Of a stretch of 5,004 nucleotides of DNA, positions 4,843 through 5,004 are shown piece by piece. The notes under the pieces are model-generated. The model did not search any database. It saw only the letters and a list, made by a program, of their open reading frames with translations, and was not told the origin of the DNA. The stretch covers positions 1-5,004 of the forward strand of contig JAGCMZ010000232.1 in the NCBI GenBank assembly GCA_017646225.1, in the 5' to 3' direction. The translations under genes were made by a program, and so were the position numbers. The DNA is from Paludibacteraceae bacterium. GTDB taxonomy: Bacteria; Bacteroidota; Bacteroidia; Bacteroidales; Paludibacteraceae. How positions within the stretch are numbered: the stretch's first letter is position 1; every line of letters begins with the position of its first letter.

Positions 4843-5004
4843 TTAGCGTTTCAAGGTAAAGTGTCCGCTAATTTGTTGGTTGTTTTCTGGAATCATAATC
4901 ACGTACCAATAATCGTCCATAGGCATTTGGTGACCGTTGTACATGCCGTCCCAACCAGCTTTGATGTTTTCAAAACCTATCAAGGTGGTAAGTAGACGAT
5001 GGTA
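4843..5004 (-). CDS. C-terminal end of a T9SS type B sorting-domain protein (5' end outside window)
   Basis: Only the last 53 codons are visible; the stop (TAA, minus strand) is at 4843-4845. The residues include KAGWDGMYNGHQMP, DDYWYVIMI and the terminal SGHFTLKR. This is the pattern of the gliding-motility-associated, type B C-terminal domain (WDG-YNG, then DYWYV, then GHFTLKR at the end). In other Bacteroidota this domain directs proteins across the outer membrane by the type IX secretion system. The full protein is probably large, secreted or cell-surface, but its function cannot be told from the tail. The frame is open to the window edge. The gene converges on the HU-LysM gene and shares its terminator hairpin. 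Confidence 0.85.
   Translation of the reverse strand, partial: YHRLLTTLIGFENIKAGWDGMYNGHQMPMDDYWYVIMIPENNQQISGHFTLKR

Overview
The window is a stretch of Bacteroidota chromosome, most likely class Bacteroidia. Four things point there: the zinc-free bL33 type, the short Bacteroidota-specific DUF4295 protein beside rpmB-rpmG, the conserved order rpmB-rpmG-DUF4295-ftsY-rimO-HU, and a type IX secretion (T9SS) type B sorting tail at the right edge. The candidate promoters also follow the Bacteroidota pattern (TTTG, about 20 nt, TAnnTTTG), and nearly all starts lack a Shine-Dalgarno (SD) sequence. No genus can be assigned.

Layout. Positions 1-296 are non-coding: a 9-bp inverted repeat (46-83), a degenerate 8-bp tandem repeat (147-178) and a good promoter (227-258). 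Next comes a ribosomal-protein operon: rpmB (297-530), rpmG (555-743) and a 50-aa DUF4295 gene (752-904), closed by an intrinsic terminator (924-954). A second candidate promoter (964-995) precedes ftsY (1018-1992), which is followed after 1 nt by rimO (1994-3310). Two HU-family genes follow: a stand-alone HU (3347-3640, GTG start) and an overlapping gene (3630-4754, GTG start). The second encodes an HU domain, an acidic Pro/Glu linker, one membrane helix and a C-terminal LysM-like domain. An 18-20 bp hairpin (4787-4830) separates this cluster from a convergent minus-strand gene, of which only the last 53 residues lie in the window.

Functional theme. Most of the genes serve the ribosome and protein export: two large-subunit proteins and a probable third, the SRP receptor that docks translating ribosomes at the membrane, and the enzyme that methylthiolates ribosomal protein uS12. 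The most unusual product is the predicted membrane-spanning HU-LysM protein, whose layout suggests a physical link between nucleoid and cell wall. The most unusual regulatory signal is a strong SD in front of rpmG, in a lineage where SD pairing is generally not used. The gene order is ordinary core genome, and I see no mobile element, CRISPR array, tRNA or rRNA.
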